A DNA stretch of 64,000 bases from JAXMBX01 sp046349635 (lineage in GTDB: Bacteria > Planctomycetota > Planctomycetia > Planctomycetales > Planctomycetaceae). Numbering within the stretch: the first letter of the stretch is position 1; every line of letters begins with the position of its first letter. Of this stretch, positions 25,799 through 34,269 are shown in pieces. The DNA lies in assembly GCA_046349635.1 (NCBI GenBank), contig JAXMBX010000024.1:1-64000 (forward strand), read 5' to 3'. The position numbers and the translations under genes are program-made. A model generated the notes under the pieces. It saw only the letters and a list, made by a program, of their open reading frames with translations. It ran no database searches and was not told the DNA's origin.

Positions 25799-27682
25799 TC
25801 AAGCCGGGGAATGATTGCGGAATTGCTGTCCGGAGGGGTGGGCGGGTGAATCATCTTCCTCCGAGATCCGTTCTGTGAATCTCAAAACGAAGACCTCTCC
25901 CTGGGGTGTCGCGAGGCTGCTGATGCGTAAATCGACAGGGAACTCCCGGCCGCTCTTGTGGCGAGCCATCAGGATCATGCCGGGAATGAGAGCGTGGAGA
26001 TCGAGTTTCGTCCCGGAACCGATTTCGTGAGGTCTGGGGGGAGGGACTTTGATTTTCCGCAGGAGGAGATCCAGGGGGCGGCCGATGAGTTCGTCGGAAC
26101 GATACCCGAAGATCCGTTCGATGAGTCCATTCGTGCCGAGGATGAGGGCATCGTCACGGAGCAGGAGCATGCCCACAGGACTTGAGTCGAGACCGGCGGT
26201 GGTCAGCTTTTCGCGGTCGGTCCCGGTGATATCGCGGGCGACGGCGAAGATGGTGTTCTCTTCGACGATGGCCTGTGCAGTCCATTCAAACCAGAGATAG
26301 TTCCCGCGACTCGTGCGATAGCGATTGATAAAACGGGTGAGTGGCTTTCCCTGTTCCAGAACGTGGATGGCGGCACGAGTCTTTTCGTGGTCATCGGGGT
26401 GAACGAAGCTGATAAAGGGACGGGAAACGAGTTCGTGATCGGCGTAACCCAGGATGCGGGTGAAGTTACGGTTGACGCGTCGGAAATAGCCATCCATCCC
26501 CGCGATGCAGAACAGGTCCGGGGAGAGATTGAAGAAGCGATTGAGGTCATATTCCGGCTGGCGGATCAGTGATTCGAGATACGCGGTGATGGCCGTTTGC
26601 ACGGCCTTTCCGTCCCGGTAGCGGTGACTCCGGTCCGGCTTGAGGCAGTTGCGGCAGATGTCGATGACCTGGGGATCGGCACCGCAGCGATTAAGAAGGT
26701 CGAGTTTTTCGGTGAGATCGGCCCGTTGCGCGATGCGGACGATTTCCAGAACGCTCTCCGCCTGGTAGAGGGGTTCCGCGGTCAGGATCTCGAAGAGAGT
26801 TGCTCCGAGCGCGAAGACGTCGATGCGTTCATCGATGAGATTGTCGTGTCCCGCGGCCTGTTCGGGGGCCATGTAAGGGGGGCTGCCGAAGATGAAACCG
26901 GGGTGAGACGGGTTTTCGATCTGCTGACCGCATTCCGCGGGTCGGCGAACGATGCGGGACCTGTTCGGGGAATGCTCGTGGAGCTCGAAGGGATTTTCCG
27001 GGAGACGGAAAGCGAGTCCAAAGTCCATGAGGAAAACTTCGCCGTGGCTGCCGAGCATGATGTTCGACGGCTTGATGTCTCGATGGACGATTCCCCTTTC
27101 GTGGCAGTAGGCGAGGGCGTGGGTGACCTGTTCGAAGATGCGGAGGAAGCGCGGGAGTTCGCGGTCTTCGGGGGAGCGTTCCAGGAGGGCGTCGAGGAGG
27201 CTTTGGCCGTCGATCAACTTCATGGTGAAGTACGGACGGCCGTCGAAATAGTTTCCAAGAGAATAGACGGGAACAAACCCGGGGTGCTGCAATTCGGCGG
27301 TCATGCGGGCTTCGTCGAGGAAGCGGCGGATGGCGGCGGGGTTGTGGGCGAGTTCCTGTGAGATCACCTTGACGGCCAAATTGCGATCGAGGGCGGCTTC
27401 CCGGGCGCGAAAAATATTTCCCATGCCTCCGACGCCAATCTGATCCTCCACCCGGAGATCATGATAGGAGGAGGCGTGTCGCTGCGGGGGGCCTTGCTCC
27501 TCTAATCCGGAATCCCCGAGACCGGCATGAAGTTTCCAGTCGAGTTCATCGTCCGTTGACCCTTCAGATTTTTCGAAGAAGGCGATCGTGCTTTCGCAGA
27601 GACGGGGTGCGACGGAGCGGTGTCGACGGAACGGTAGAAATGATCTCAGCCGGTCATACCAGTGAACGAGATAGGAACTCAT
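25799..27682 (-). CDS. Ser/Thr protein kinase with two C-terminal PAS domains
   Basis: The 627-residue protein starts at MSSYLVHWYD (GGTGAG upstream); a longer frame exists but lacks a better start. The Hanks kinase domain has the glycine loop IGVGGMGNI near residue 82, Lys in LAVKV near 105, HRDIKPSN, DFG in LMDFGLAF and the APE-type PYMAPEQ. From ~370 two PAS domains follow. One opens FNLSPDLFCIAGMDGYFRRV and has the PAC-like WFEWTAQ; the other opens SPVGMLLLRDDALILGTNG. The order kinase then PAS, with no membrane segment, suggests a cytosolic kinase whose output is tuned by a C-terminal sensor. It is oriented away from a long promoter region. Confidence 0.88.
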   Translation of the reverse strand: MSSYLVHWYDRLRSFLPFRRHRSVAPRLCESTIAFFEKSEGSTDDELDWKLHAGLGDSGLEEQGPPQRHASSYHDLRVEDQIGVGGMGNIFRAREAALDRNLAVKVISQELAHNPAAIRRFLDEARMTAELQHPGFVPVYSLGNYFDGRPYFTMKLIDGQSLLDALLERSPEDRELPRFLRIFEQVTHALAYCHERGIVHRDIKPSNIMLGSHGEVFLMDFGLAFRLPENPFELHEHSPNRSRIVRRPAECGQQIENPSHPGFIFGSPPYMAPEQAAGHDNLIDERIDVFALGATLFEILTAEPLYQAESVLEIVRIAQRADLTEKLDLLNRCGADPQVIDICRNCLKPDRSHRYRDGKAVQTAITAYLESLIRQPEYDLNRFFNLSPDLFCIAGMDGYFRRVNRNFTRILGYADHELVSRPFISFVHPDDHEKTRAAIHVLEQGKPLTRFINRYRTSRGNYLWFEWTAQAIVEENTIFAVARDITGTDREKLTTAGLDSSPVGMLLLRDDALILGTNGLIERIFGYRSDELIGRPLDLLLRKIKVPPPRPHEIGSGTKLDLHALIPGMILMARHKSGREFPVDLRISSLATPQGEVFVLRFTERISEEDDSPAHPSGQQFRNHSPA

Positions 27683-28581
27683 GATCTCACCCGGGGATAG
27701 GAGTTGCGCACGAAACCGTTCGTTGGTTCGCAACGGGTCAAGAGGCCACCGGGATTTCTTCCGAGAGGTCCGATCGCAAGAGAAGCACTTCCCGGAAATT
27801 CTCCTCTCAGGAGGTTCCGGAAAAGCATGAGGCAGAAGAGATGGCTTGTGAGGTGCGGCGAGAGGGGATGGAACTTGAACAAGGATTCCCAGGGGAGTAA
27901 CTCGGAAAAACACCGGCACCGGATTTCGGTTTGACCGCGCATGATGAGACAGGTCTGAATTCTGGCCCAGAAAGACCGACCAATCACAAAAATCAGAGAG
28001 GCAAACAGGTTCTCCCGGTTCCAGCAGGGGGACGGGAGAACATCGTCACGTTTTGAAGGGTGAAAGAGAGAAGTGTCACTGTCTCCCAGTTGGTTGATGC
28101 CGCCCGCTACCCCAGCCACGGAAACTGGTGAACAGAAGAGCGAAGGAGCGGCGAATCTTCCGAGTGAGAGAAAGATGAGTATTCCTTACTAAGGTATTAA
28201 TCTAGTTCCGTTGGGATCGAAATCCGGACGCGAAATCCGGTCGTTTGCGTAAATTATTGAAAACTACGCGCAGGGTACGAAGGGGACCTCCGTGGACCGG
28301 TCCTGCGGATGCACCTCTCTTTAAGGCGGAATTCGCGACTCGATCCGGACGTCCAAGTGGAAGTTTTTAGAAAAAAACAGACGAAAAGAAGTGGGAATCT
28401 GGACTCATCTCAAAGATACCATTGACCGCCTCTTTAAGAGGGTTTGAGATTGAGAGGGATCTCGGTGGGGGCATGGAGCGTTAACAGTGGGCGGCGAGTG
28501 GGAGCAAATCGAGGAAGCATCCCGCTAAGTGGATTCGGACCGGTCATTCGGCGAGATGAGTTCCCAATTCGCTAGGGTGGA
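27683..28581. other. Gene-poor 0.9-kb region
   Basis: I find no credible gene in 900 bases. The left part should carry the kinase promoter. The central part is unusually AT-rich (around 28190-28260 and 28365-28390). Two similar boxes occur, CCTCTCTTTAAGGCGG near 28315 and CCTCTTTAAGAGG at 28429-28441; the latter is a perfect odd palindrome. They could be operator sites or remnants of a lost gene. Confidence 0.4.
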
Positions 28582-28914
28582 TCAGGGGCGGATGTGGAGC
28601 GTGCGGATCTTGTCGCCGGCAAGTTGGAAGTGGAAACGGAGATCGATCGGGCTGCCGGGAAAGTTGCCGGTCAATTTGCACGCGACGATGGTGGTGTCCG
28701 GGGCCTGCTCGACGGCGAGAGGTTCGCAGGTGTAGGTGAATTTCGTGGCGACGTCGGCGCGCCAAGCGCGGATTTCGGCCTGCCCGTGGTAGGTGTGGCC
28801 TTCGTCCTGGACGACGGCATCGGGCGTGAAGCAGTCGGCGACGGCTTGGCCGGGGCCTGTGTCGGCTTCGAAATAGGCGGCGATGGGGGCGGGGAGTTGC
28901 AGTGGCGTGGGCAT
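28582..28914 (-). CDS. SnoaL/NTF2-like small protein
   Basis: The 110-residue protein fits the NTF2-like cone fold: an N-terminal helix with PAPIAAYFEAD, the conserved CFTPDAVVQDEGHTYHGQAEIRAW segment common to SnoaL-like proteins, then beta strands ending FHFQLAGDKIRTLHIRP. Members are polyketide cyclases, isomerases or stress-related binding proteins; the role here is unknown. It is divergent from an HxlR-type regulator, and the shared intergenic region carries a dyad, so HxlR probably controls it. Confidence 0.8.
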   Translation of the reverse strand: MPTPLQLPAPIAAYFEADTGPGQAVADCFTPDAVVQDEGHTYHGQAEIRAWRADVATKFTYTCEPLAVEQAPDTTIVACKLTGNFPGSPIDLRFHFQLAGDKIRTLHIRP

Positions 28915-29000
28915 GGTTGTTTTCCGGAACGGGGAGAGTGTCTGGGGTCGTCAAAGAGACAGAGAGGAGCGCGTCTGTCGGGAGAACTTTACGGAGCATG

Positions 29001-29054
29001 GTTTCCCAAGTAAAGTAGGTTCGTAAACGGAAGCTGCTTTACAGAAGTAAACCA
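29001..29054. promoter_or_regulatory. Dyad in the HxlR/SnoaL intergenic region
   Basis: Outer arms GGTTT (29001-29005) and AAACC (29050-29054) and inner arms GTAAAG (29011-29016) and CTTTAC (29038-29043) are arranged almost symmetrically about 29027, with CGTAAACG at the centre. HxlR-family regulators bind such dyads, often in divergent promoters. Binding is inferred from symmetry and position. Confidence 0.5.
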
Positions 29055-29095
29055 CAGAGACGGACTGGGAACCGATCAAGGGGGAGGGAGAATCG

Positions 29096-29446
29096 ATGGG
29101 GAAGCGAAAGGCGGCCCGGGCGGCGGCGGGGGACAATGAGCACGAACCGTTACAGAAATTGCTGGCGATCCTGGCGAGTCCGTGGACGCTGTTATTAGTG
29201 CATCGGCTGCATACGGAGGGACCGAAGCGGTTCGGGGAGCTGAAGCGCCGGTTGGGTCGGATCTCGACGAAGACGTTGACGGAACGGTTGCGTCTGCTGG
29301 AGGGGGAGAAGTGGGTGTCTCGTCATTACGAGCCGACGGTCCCGCCACAGGTGACGTATTCCATTACGAACAAGGTGCTGGAACTGGACGGGGTGATGGT
29401 GGAACTGGACCGGATTGCAGAGCGGTGGTACGGGAAGCGAAGGTAG
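29096..29446 (+). CDS. HxlR-family winged-helix transcriptional regulator
   Basis: The 116-residue protein matches HxlR/DUF24 regulators: LLAILASPWTLLLVHRLHTEGPKRFGEL, the recognition helix region ISTKTLTERLRLLE and the wing VPPQVTYSITNKVLEL. The usual start-proximal cysteine of redox-sensing members (as in HypR or YodB) is absent, so thiol sensing is unlikely. It is divergent from the SnoaL-like gene. GGGGGAGGGAGAATCG precedes the ATG. Confidence 0.88.
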   Translation: MGKRKAARAAAGDNEHEPLQKLLAILASPWTLLLVHRLHTEGPKRFGELKRRLGRISTKTLTERLRLLEGEKWVSRHYEPTVPPQVTYSITNKVLELDGVMVELDRIAERWYGKRR

Positions 29447-29561
29447 GATTCCCGCAGGATTGCAGGGGGAGAGGGATCGAACGGGGGGGAGACTTACGAT
29501 TTAGGGCGGGGGGCGGTATCCTAGAGGTTTACCGCATTTTTTCTGAAGTTTTGGGATCACA

Positions 29562-30650
29562 ATGGAAGCTGGAATTGTCGGTCTGCCGAACGTCGGCAAG
29601 AGTACGTTGTTTAATGCGTTGACGCAGTCCAAGCAGGCGCAGAGCGCGAACTATCCGTTCTGCACGATCGAGCCGAACGAGGGGGTGGTCCCCGTGCCGG
29701 ATGACCGCCTGGAGCGGATCAGCCGGTATATCACACCGAAGAAGATCGTGCCGACGGCGTTGAAGCTGGTGGACATCGCGGGGATCGTGCGTGGGGCGAG
29801 CAAGGGGGAAGGACTGGGGAACCAGTTCCTGAGCCACATCCGGGAAGTGGATGCGATCCTGCAGGTGTGCCGTTGCTTCGATGATCCGGACGTGGTGCAC
29901 GTGGCGGGCAAAGTGGACCCGGTTTCGGACATCGAGACGGTCGAGGTCGAGCTGATGCTGGCGGACGGTCAGATGATCGAGGGGGCATTGCCGAAAGCGG
30001 AGCGGGCGGCGAAAAACGGGGATAAGGATCTGCTGGCGAAAGTGGCGGTGCTGAAGAAGTGCAAGGAGCAACTTGACCGGGCGGAGCCGTTGCGGAAGGT
30101 GGAGTGGGACAAGGATGAGAAGAAGATTGTGGCGTCGTATGGAATGTTGAGCGCCAAGCCGATTCTGTACCTGGCGAATGTGGACGAAACCGACCTCGAG
30201 GGGAAGGGGCCGCTGGTGACGGCGGTGCGAGAGTTCGCAAAGAGCGTGGGGGCGGGGGTGGTGCCGGTGTGCGCCAAGCTGGAGGCAGAGATCGCGGAAC
30301 TGGAGGAAGCGGACCGCAAAGAGATGCTGGCGGCAAGCGGACTCACCGAGCCGGCGTTGTCAGTCCTGACGCGGGAAGCTTACAAGACGCTGGGGCTGCA
30401 GAGTTACTTCACGGCGGGTGAGAAGGAAGTGCGGGCGTGGACGGTGCCCGTGGGAGCGACCGCGCCGCAGGCGGCGGGGGTGATCCACACGGATTTCGAG
30501 AAGGGGTTCATCCGGGCGGAGATTTACTCGCTGGCAGACCTCGAGCATTACAAGAGCGAGAAGGAAATCCGCGGAGCCGGGAAACTGCGCGTGGAAGGGA
30601 AGAGCTACGTGATGCAGGACGGGGACATCTGCCACTTCCTGTTTAATTGA
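29562..30650 (+). CDS. ychF: Redox-regulated ATPase YchF (Obg-like)
   Basis: The 362-residue length is typical of the YchF/OLA1 family. The P-loop is GLPNVGKSTLFN near residue 7, followed by switch II DIAGIVRGAS. The NKxD-type motif is replaced by NVDE, as expected for the ATP-preferring YchF branch. The C-terminal TGS domain contains LQSYFTAGEKEVRAWTV and ends GKSYVMQDGDICHFLFN. YchF binds ribosomes and is linked to oxidative-stress control in other bacteria. A decayed copy of its 5' region lies 4 kb upstream. Confidence 0.97.
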   Translation: MEAGIVGLPNVGKSTLFNALTQSKQAQSANYPFCTIEPNEGVVPVPDDRLERISRYITPKKIVPTALKLVDIAGIVRGASKGEGLGNQFLSHIREVDAILQVCRCFDDPDVVHVAGKVDPVSDIETVEVELMLADGQMIEGALPKAERAAKNGDKDLLAKVAVLKKCKEQLDRAEPLRKVEWDKDEKKIVASYGMLSAKPILYLANVDETDLEGKGPLVTAVREFAKSVGAGVVPVCAKLEAEIAELEEADRKEMLAASGLTEPALSVLTREAYKTLGLQSYFTAGEKEVRAWTVPVGATAPQAAGVIHTDFEKGFIRAEIYSLADLEHYKSEKEIRGAGKLRVEGKSYVMQDGDICHFLFN

Positions 30651-30735
30651 CGTGGAACGTAGCGGGGAGCGCAGGGGCAGAGACGTTCACACTCCCCCGA
30701 ATCGATGCCCGGCCTGATCTGCGAAAGTCGGCCGC

Positions 30736-31350
30736 TCAGAGTTTGAAGTCGGCGACGTTCATGTTCTGGTAGCCGGTCCGCTGCCATTCTTCGATCCCCA
30801 TGAAGGCGTCGATGAACATGTGCAGCAGGACCTGGTGGGCGCATTCGACGATGCCATAGGTCCGGGCGGGGACGTAGAAGTTGACGTCTCCCAGTTTGCG
30901 GCTGGTGTTGTCGGGCTTGAGACCGGAGAGGGTGACGACGTTGCAGTCCATTTTCCGGGCCTGGGCAATGGCGCGGATCACATTTTCCGAGTTACCGGAG
31001 CTGCTGATGGTGACGACGAGGTCTCCCTTTCTCGCGTAGCGCTCCAGGAAGAGGGCGAATGAGTCCTGGTAGGAGATGTCGTTGGCGAGGGCAGTCAGGA
31101 GGACGGCGCTGGAAGGATTGAGGGAGCGGACGCCGCCGTTTTTCGTCCAGTCGAGGGCCATGTGTTCGGCAAAGGCAGCGCTGGCGCCATTGCCGAGGAA
31201 GAACTGGGTGCCGTTGGCGGACTGGACGGCTTTAAGGAGTTCGACCGTGCGGGCGAGGGCGGATTGGAGGTCGGCTTTTTCGGAGCCGATGGAGGCTTCG
31301 GTGTTGTCCAGGGTGGTGGCCATCGCCTGCAGGTAATTCTGGCTGTACAT
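30736..31350 (-). CDS. SIS-domain protein, GmhA-like phosphosugar isomerase
   Basis: The 204-residue product starts at MYSQNYLQAMATTLDN. It has the SIS phosphosugar-binding signatures FLGNGASAAFAEHMALDW and VVTISSSGNSENVIRAI, and the length and order match sedoheptulose-7-phosphate isomerase GmhA. A role in heptose synthesis for lipopolysaccharide is the likeliest; other SIS isomerases are possible because partner genes (HldE, GmhB) are not adjacent. The MBL gene lies upstream on the same strand, about 100 bases away. Confidence 0.83.
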   Translation of the reverse strand: MYSQNYLQAMATTLDNTEASIGSEKADLQSALARTVELLKAVQSANGTQFFLGNGASAAFAEHMALDWTKNGGVRSLNPSSAVLLTALANDISYQDSFALFLERYARKGDLVVTISSSGNSENVIRAIAQARKMDCNVVTLSGLKPDNTSRKLGDVNFYVPARTYGIVECAHQVLLHMFIDAFMGIEEWQRTGYQNMNVADFKL

Positions 31351-31452
31351 CGTAGGGCTTTCGCTTTCAAAAGATCGTGCTGTGTCTGGATCCCGTGTGG
31401 GAGGTCCCTGTAGTTTCGCAAGTTGAGGGGGCGTCGGCAACCGGAGGGGGTG

Positions 31453-32178
31453 TCAGGGTCGATCAAAGTTTTCCTGAATGATTCCGGCCAGTTGGGTGAG
31501 CATGAGGTCACTCCGTCCGGAGAAAGAGGAACCATGCATGACGGCAAGTGTCTGGGGGTGCAGATCGGCAAGGGAGCGGAGGACACCTTCCGTCTGGCGG
31601 GTATAAGGCATGTACCCGGCGAGTGGGCCCTGTTGCATCTGCTGCATGGCGTGGCGGGTCGGTTCGATGAGGTCTGAGGAGGTGAGCGGGGCCACGTCGC
31701 CGAAATGGTGAAACAGGTCGGAACAGAAGAGGGTCCGATGCGTTTCCTCGAACAAGACGCCGGCATCCCAGCCATGAGGAATGTGAGGGGAGGGGCAGAA
31801 CCGGAATCGATACTTGCCGGTCTCCAGGACATCCTGGGAAGTCATGCCGCGTGCGGGGCGGATGGAGAAATCATCGACGGAGACGATCTTGCCGACGAGG
31901 GTGCAGACGGGTTCGGCCTGGGGAGCGAGATGGAGCCAATCATTGAGTGCGCCGCATTCATCGGACTCGAAGTGACTCCAGGCGATGTAACGGAGTTTCG
32001 CGGGATCGATCAGAGACGCAACGGCGGTGCGGAGTTCCGGAAACATTCCCTTCAGGCCGGCGTGGAAGAGGAGCGGCTCGTCATCCCGGACGAGGAAATG
32101 ACAAAACTGCATGTCGATTTCCGGGACGAAAATGGAGAGTCGAAAAACGTCGGGGGCGATTTCGTGGATGGTGGTCAT
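31453..32178 (-). CDS. MBL-fold diiron protein (oxygen-binding diiron/flavodiiron-like)
   Basis: The 241-residue protein has the metallo-beta-lactamase fold with the flavodiiron ligand set rather than the hydrolase set: HFESDE (H-x-E-x-D) near residue 69, H in HIPHGWD, D in FCSDLFHHF and H in VMHGSSF. It lacks the C-terminal flavodoxin domain of NO/O2 reductases, so it is like stand-alone oxygen-binding diiron proteins (ODP), which sense or reduce O2 with help from a partner. GGAAGG lies nine bases upstream of the ATG. Confidence 0.82.
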   Translation of the reverse strand: MTTIHEIAPDVFRLSIFVPEIDMQFCHFLVRDDEPLLFHAGLKGMFPELRTAVASLIDPAKLRYIAWSHFESDECGALNDWLHLAPQAEPVCTLVGKIVSVDDFSIRPARGMTSQDVLETGKYRFRFCPSPHIPHGWDAGVLFEETHRTLFCSDLFHHFGDVAPLTSSDLIEPTRHAMQQMQQGPLAGYMPYTRQTEGVLRSLADLHPQTLAVMHGSSFSGRSDLMLTQLAGIIQENFDRP

Positions 32179-32218
32179 GCCGCGCCTTCCGGAGGGGCTT
32201 ATGTGTTTCGGTTCGCGC

Positions 32219-33919
32219 TTATTTCCGCGCCTGGAAGATAGTGTTTCCGGCCTTGATGGTTTCCACGACTTTGATGTCCTTGATCTCCATGGGGGGAGTG
32301 GTGAGGGGATTCTTGTCGAGGATGACCAGGTCGGCGAGTTTTCCGACTTCGAGAGAGCCTTTCGTGGCCTGTTCGCCGTATTGTTCTGCGGCCCAGAGGG
32401 TCATGGATTTGAGGCCTTCGAGCGGGGTGATGCGCTGATCGGGGCCGATTTCGGCGCCGGCGCGGGAGATGCGATTCACGGCGGACCAGAGCATGAACAA
32501 CTGGTCGAGGGGGGCGACGACAAAATCCGTGTGATTGGTGGGGTGGAGGCCGGCGTCGATGGCATCGCGCATGGGGCTGATGTACATGGCTTGCCGTTCG
32601 CCGCGGTTGGCGATATGGGCTTCGGCGAAGTAATAGGTATGGAGGGTGTAGAACGAGGGGCGGACTTTGTACTTCACGAACTTGGGAATCTGATCCTTGC
32701 GGGTGAATTGGGCGTGGATCAGTGTGACGCGGCGGTCTTTGGAGAGATCGTCCGCGGCGGCGAATTCGTGAGCCTTCAAGAAGGCGTCGATGGCGGCGTC
32801 GCCATTGGCGTGAAGAATAAGTGGGACCTGCAAGTCGTAAACTTTCTTGACCATCTGGTTGATGGTGTCCTGCGGGAAGGTGAGTTCGCCATTCCAGAAC
32901 TTTTCTCCGCCGGGGCCTCCGGTGAGGTACGAGGAAGTGAAAAAGGCGGTGCGCCCCTGGGGAGAGCCATCGATAGTGATTTTGACGCCTCCGATTTTGA
33001 AGCGATGACGATATTTGCCCCAGGTGGAGACGGGGAATTGAGCGTCGATCTTGTCGAGGTCGGTGATGAAGGGATAGGCGATGATATCGAGAAGGTTAAT
33101 GCCCGCTTCCGAGGCGTGGTGGATGGTCTGGATTTGTGCGAGGTGCGTGGCGCCTTCCTGCGCGGTGGTCATGCCGGCAGCGGCGTAGAGCATTTGTCCG
33201 GCCTTGGTCGCTTCCCGTTCCTGTTCTCGGGACATGGGAACTGTCTGTGCGATGACGGGAAGGAAAGCGGTTTCCATGATGAGGCCATAGGGCTCATTGG
33301 TTCCCGGTTTGCGGACGATGATTCCACCGGGCGGGGTGGGGGTGGCGGCAGTGATGCCGTATTTTTTCAAAGCCAGACTGTTGAAGACCGCTCCGTGCAT
33401 GGAGACGTGATCGACACGGACGGGGTTGTCGGGGAAGGCGGCATCAAGGTCATCGCGATTGAGGAGGCGGCCATCAGGCATGACATTCTGGTCGTAGCCG
33501 TAGGCGGTGATTTCGGTGCCCTTGGGGATGTTGCGTTCGGCGGCAAATTTTTTGAGTTCGCGGAGGATGCTCTCGACGTCTTTGCCGGGGCCGGCGGGTG
33601 GGGCGTAGAGTTTGCACTGATTCGCCACGAGGAGCGAATTGATGTAATGGGAGTGTGCGTCAATGAAGGCGGGGAGCAGTGTCTTTCCCCGGAGATCCAC
33701 GAGCTTTGTGGTGGGGCCGCTGAGTTTCAGCACCTCCTCCTTCGAACCGAGGGCGATGATCGTGCCATCGCGGACGGCGAGCGCTTCAGCGGTGGGATTT
33801 CGATCATCGATTGTGACGATGTGGCCGCCGTAGTAGACCGTCTGAGCGGGTTGAGCCTGGAGTGTTGTGAAAGGTGTCGCGGTTAGGACGACGGCCAGAA
33901 TGAGTGAGAAAGCTTTCAT
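32219..33919 (-). CDS. Exported YtcJ-like amidohydrolase
   Basis: The 566-residue product begins MKAFSLILAVVLTATPF, a signal peptide, which is why I use the ATG at 33919. It belongs to the amidohydrolase-3 (YtcJ/NfdA-like) family: LLPAFIDAHSHYIN provides the HxH metal pair, then LILHANGDAAIDAF, TLIHAQFTRKDQIP and the HTDFVVAP segment complete the barrel site, and the C-terminal GSLEVGKLADLVILDKNPL closes the composite domain. It likely hydrolyses an N-acyl or amide bond of an unknown small molecule in the periplasm. Confidence 0.87.
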   Translation of the reverse strand: MKAFSLILAVVLTATPFTTLQAQPAQTVYYGGHIVTIDDRNPTAEALAVRDGTIIALGSKEEVLKLSGPTTKLVDLRGKTLLPAFIDAHSHYINSLLVANQCKLYAPPAGPGKDVESILRELKKFAAERNIPKGTEITAYGYDQNVMPDGRLLNRDDLDAAFPDNPVRVDHVSMHGAVFNSLALKKYGITAATPTPPGGIIVRKPGTNEPYGLIMETAFLPVIAQTVPMSREQEREATKAGQMLYAAAGMTTAQEGATHLAQIQTIHHASEAGINLLDIIAYPFITDLDKIDAQFPVSTWGKYRHRFKIGGVKITIDGSPQGRTAFFTSSYLTGGPGGEKFWNGELTFPQDTINQMVKKVYDLQVPLILHANGDAAIDAFLKAHEFAAADDLSKDRRVTLIHAQFTRKDQIPKFVKYKVRPSFYTLHTYYFAEAHIANRGERQAMYISPMRDAIDAGLHPTNHTDFVVAPLDQLFMLWSAVNRISRAGAEIGPDQRITPLEGLKSMTLWAAEQYGEQATKGSLEVGKLADLVILDKNPLTTPPMEIKDIKVVETIKAGNTIFQARK

Positions 33920-34269
33920 GAGTATCAGGGATGAATCCAGAGTTCTGTTTTGCGATGAGAAGTGCGAGATCACAGTAGCATGGAGGAGCGGATTTGCCAA
34001 ATTTCGGGGAGAAGAAATGCAGAACGCCCGCGGATTTGTTGATCTGCGGGCGGGAGCAGATGATGCAAAAGGATGTCGAATTGAACTTTGCTCTTGTGCT
34101 AGGGCACACAGGTAGCCGGAGTACCGACAACATGGGCCACCCGCGTCCAGAGGGGTTGGATGCGGCAGAGGTTACGGGTTGTCGGGGACTCGCATGGCGT
34201 CCCTTTCCGACGCGTACTAAACTGGCGATGTGGGGATGTCACCCGGAGCCGAACAACAGGGGATGCACG
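33920..34269. other. 350-base gap with one copy of a dispersed repeat
   Basis: No gene is convincing. The interval holds repeat copy A (34101-34145), matched by copy B at 35191-35240 on the other side of the DUF1801 gene. Promoters for the amidohydrolase and the DUF1801 gene should lie here. Confidence 0.45.
34101..34145. repeat. Dispersed repeat, copy A
   Basis: It shares CACAGGTAG(C/T)CGGAGTAC then ACATGGG(C/T)CACCCG with copy B at 35191-35240. Similarity extends upstream through CTCTTGTG..CTAG. The two copies are in direct orientation on either side of the DUF1801 gene, as expected of remnants of a mobile element or a duplicated intergenic element. Confidence 0.65.

Noticed and set aside
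27679..28119. Open frame of 146 codons upstream of the PAS-kinase
   Set aside because: It reads through the kinase leader in another frame and shows no domain or ribosome site.
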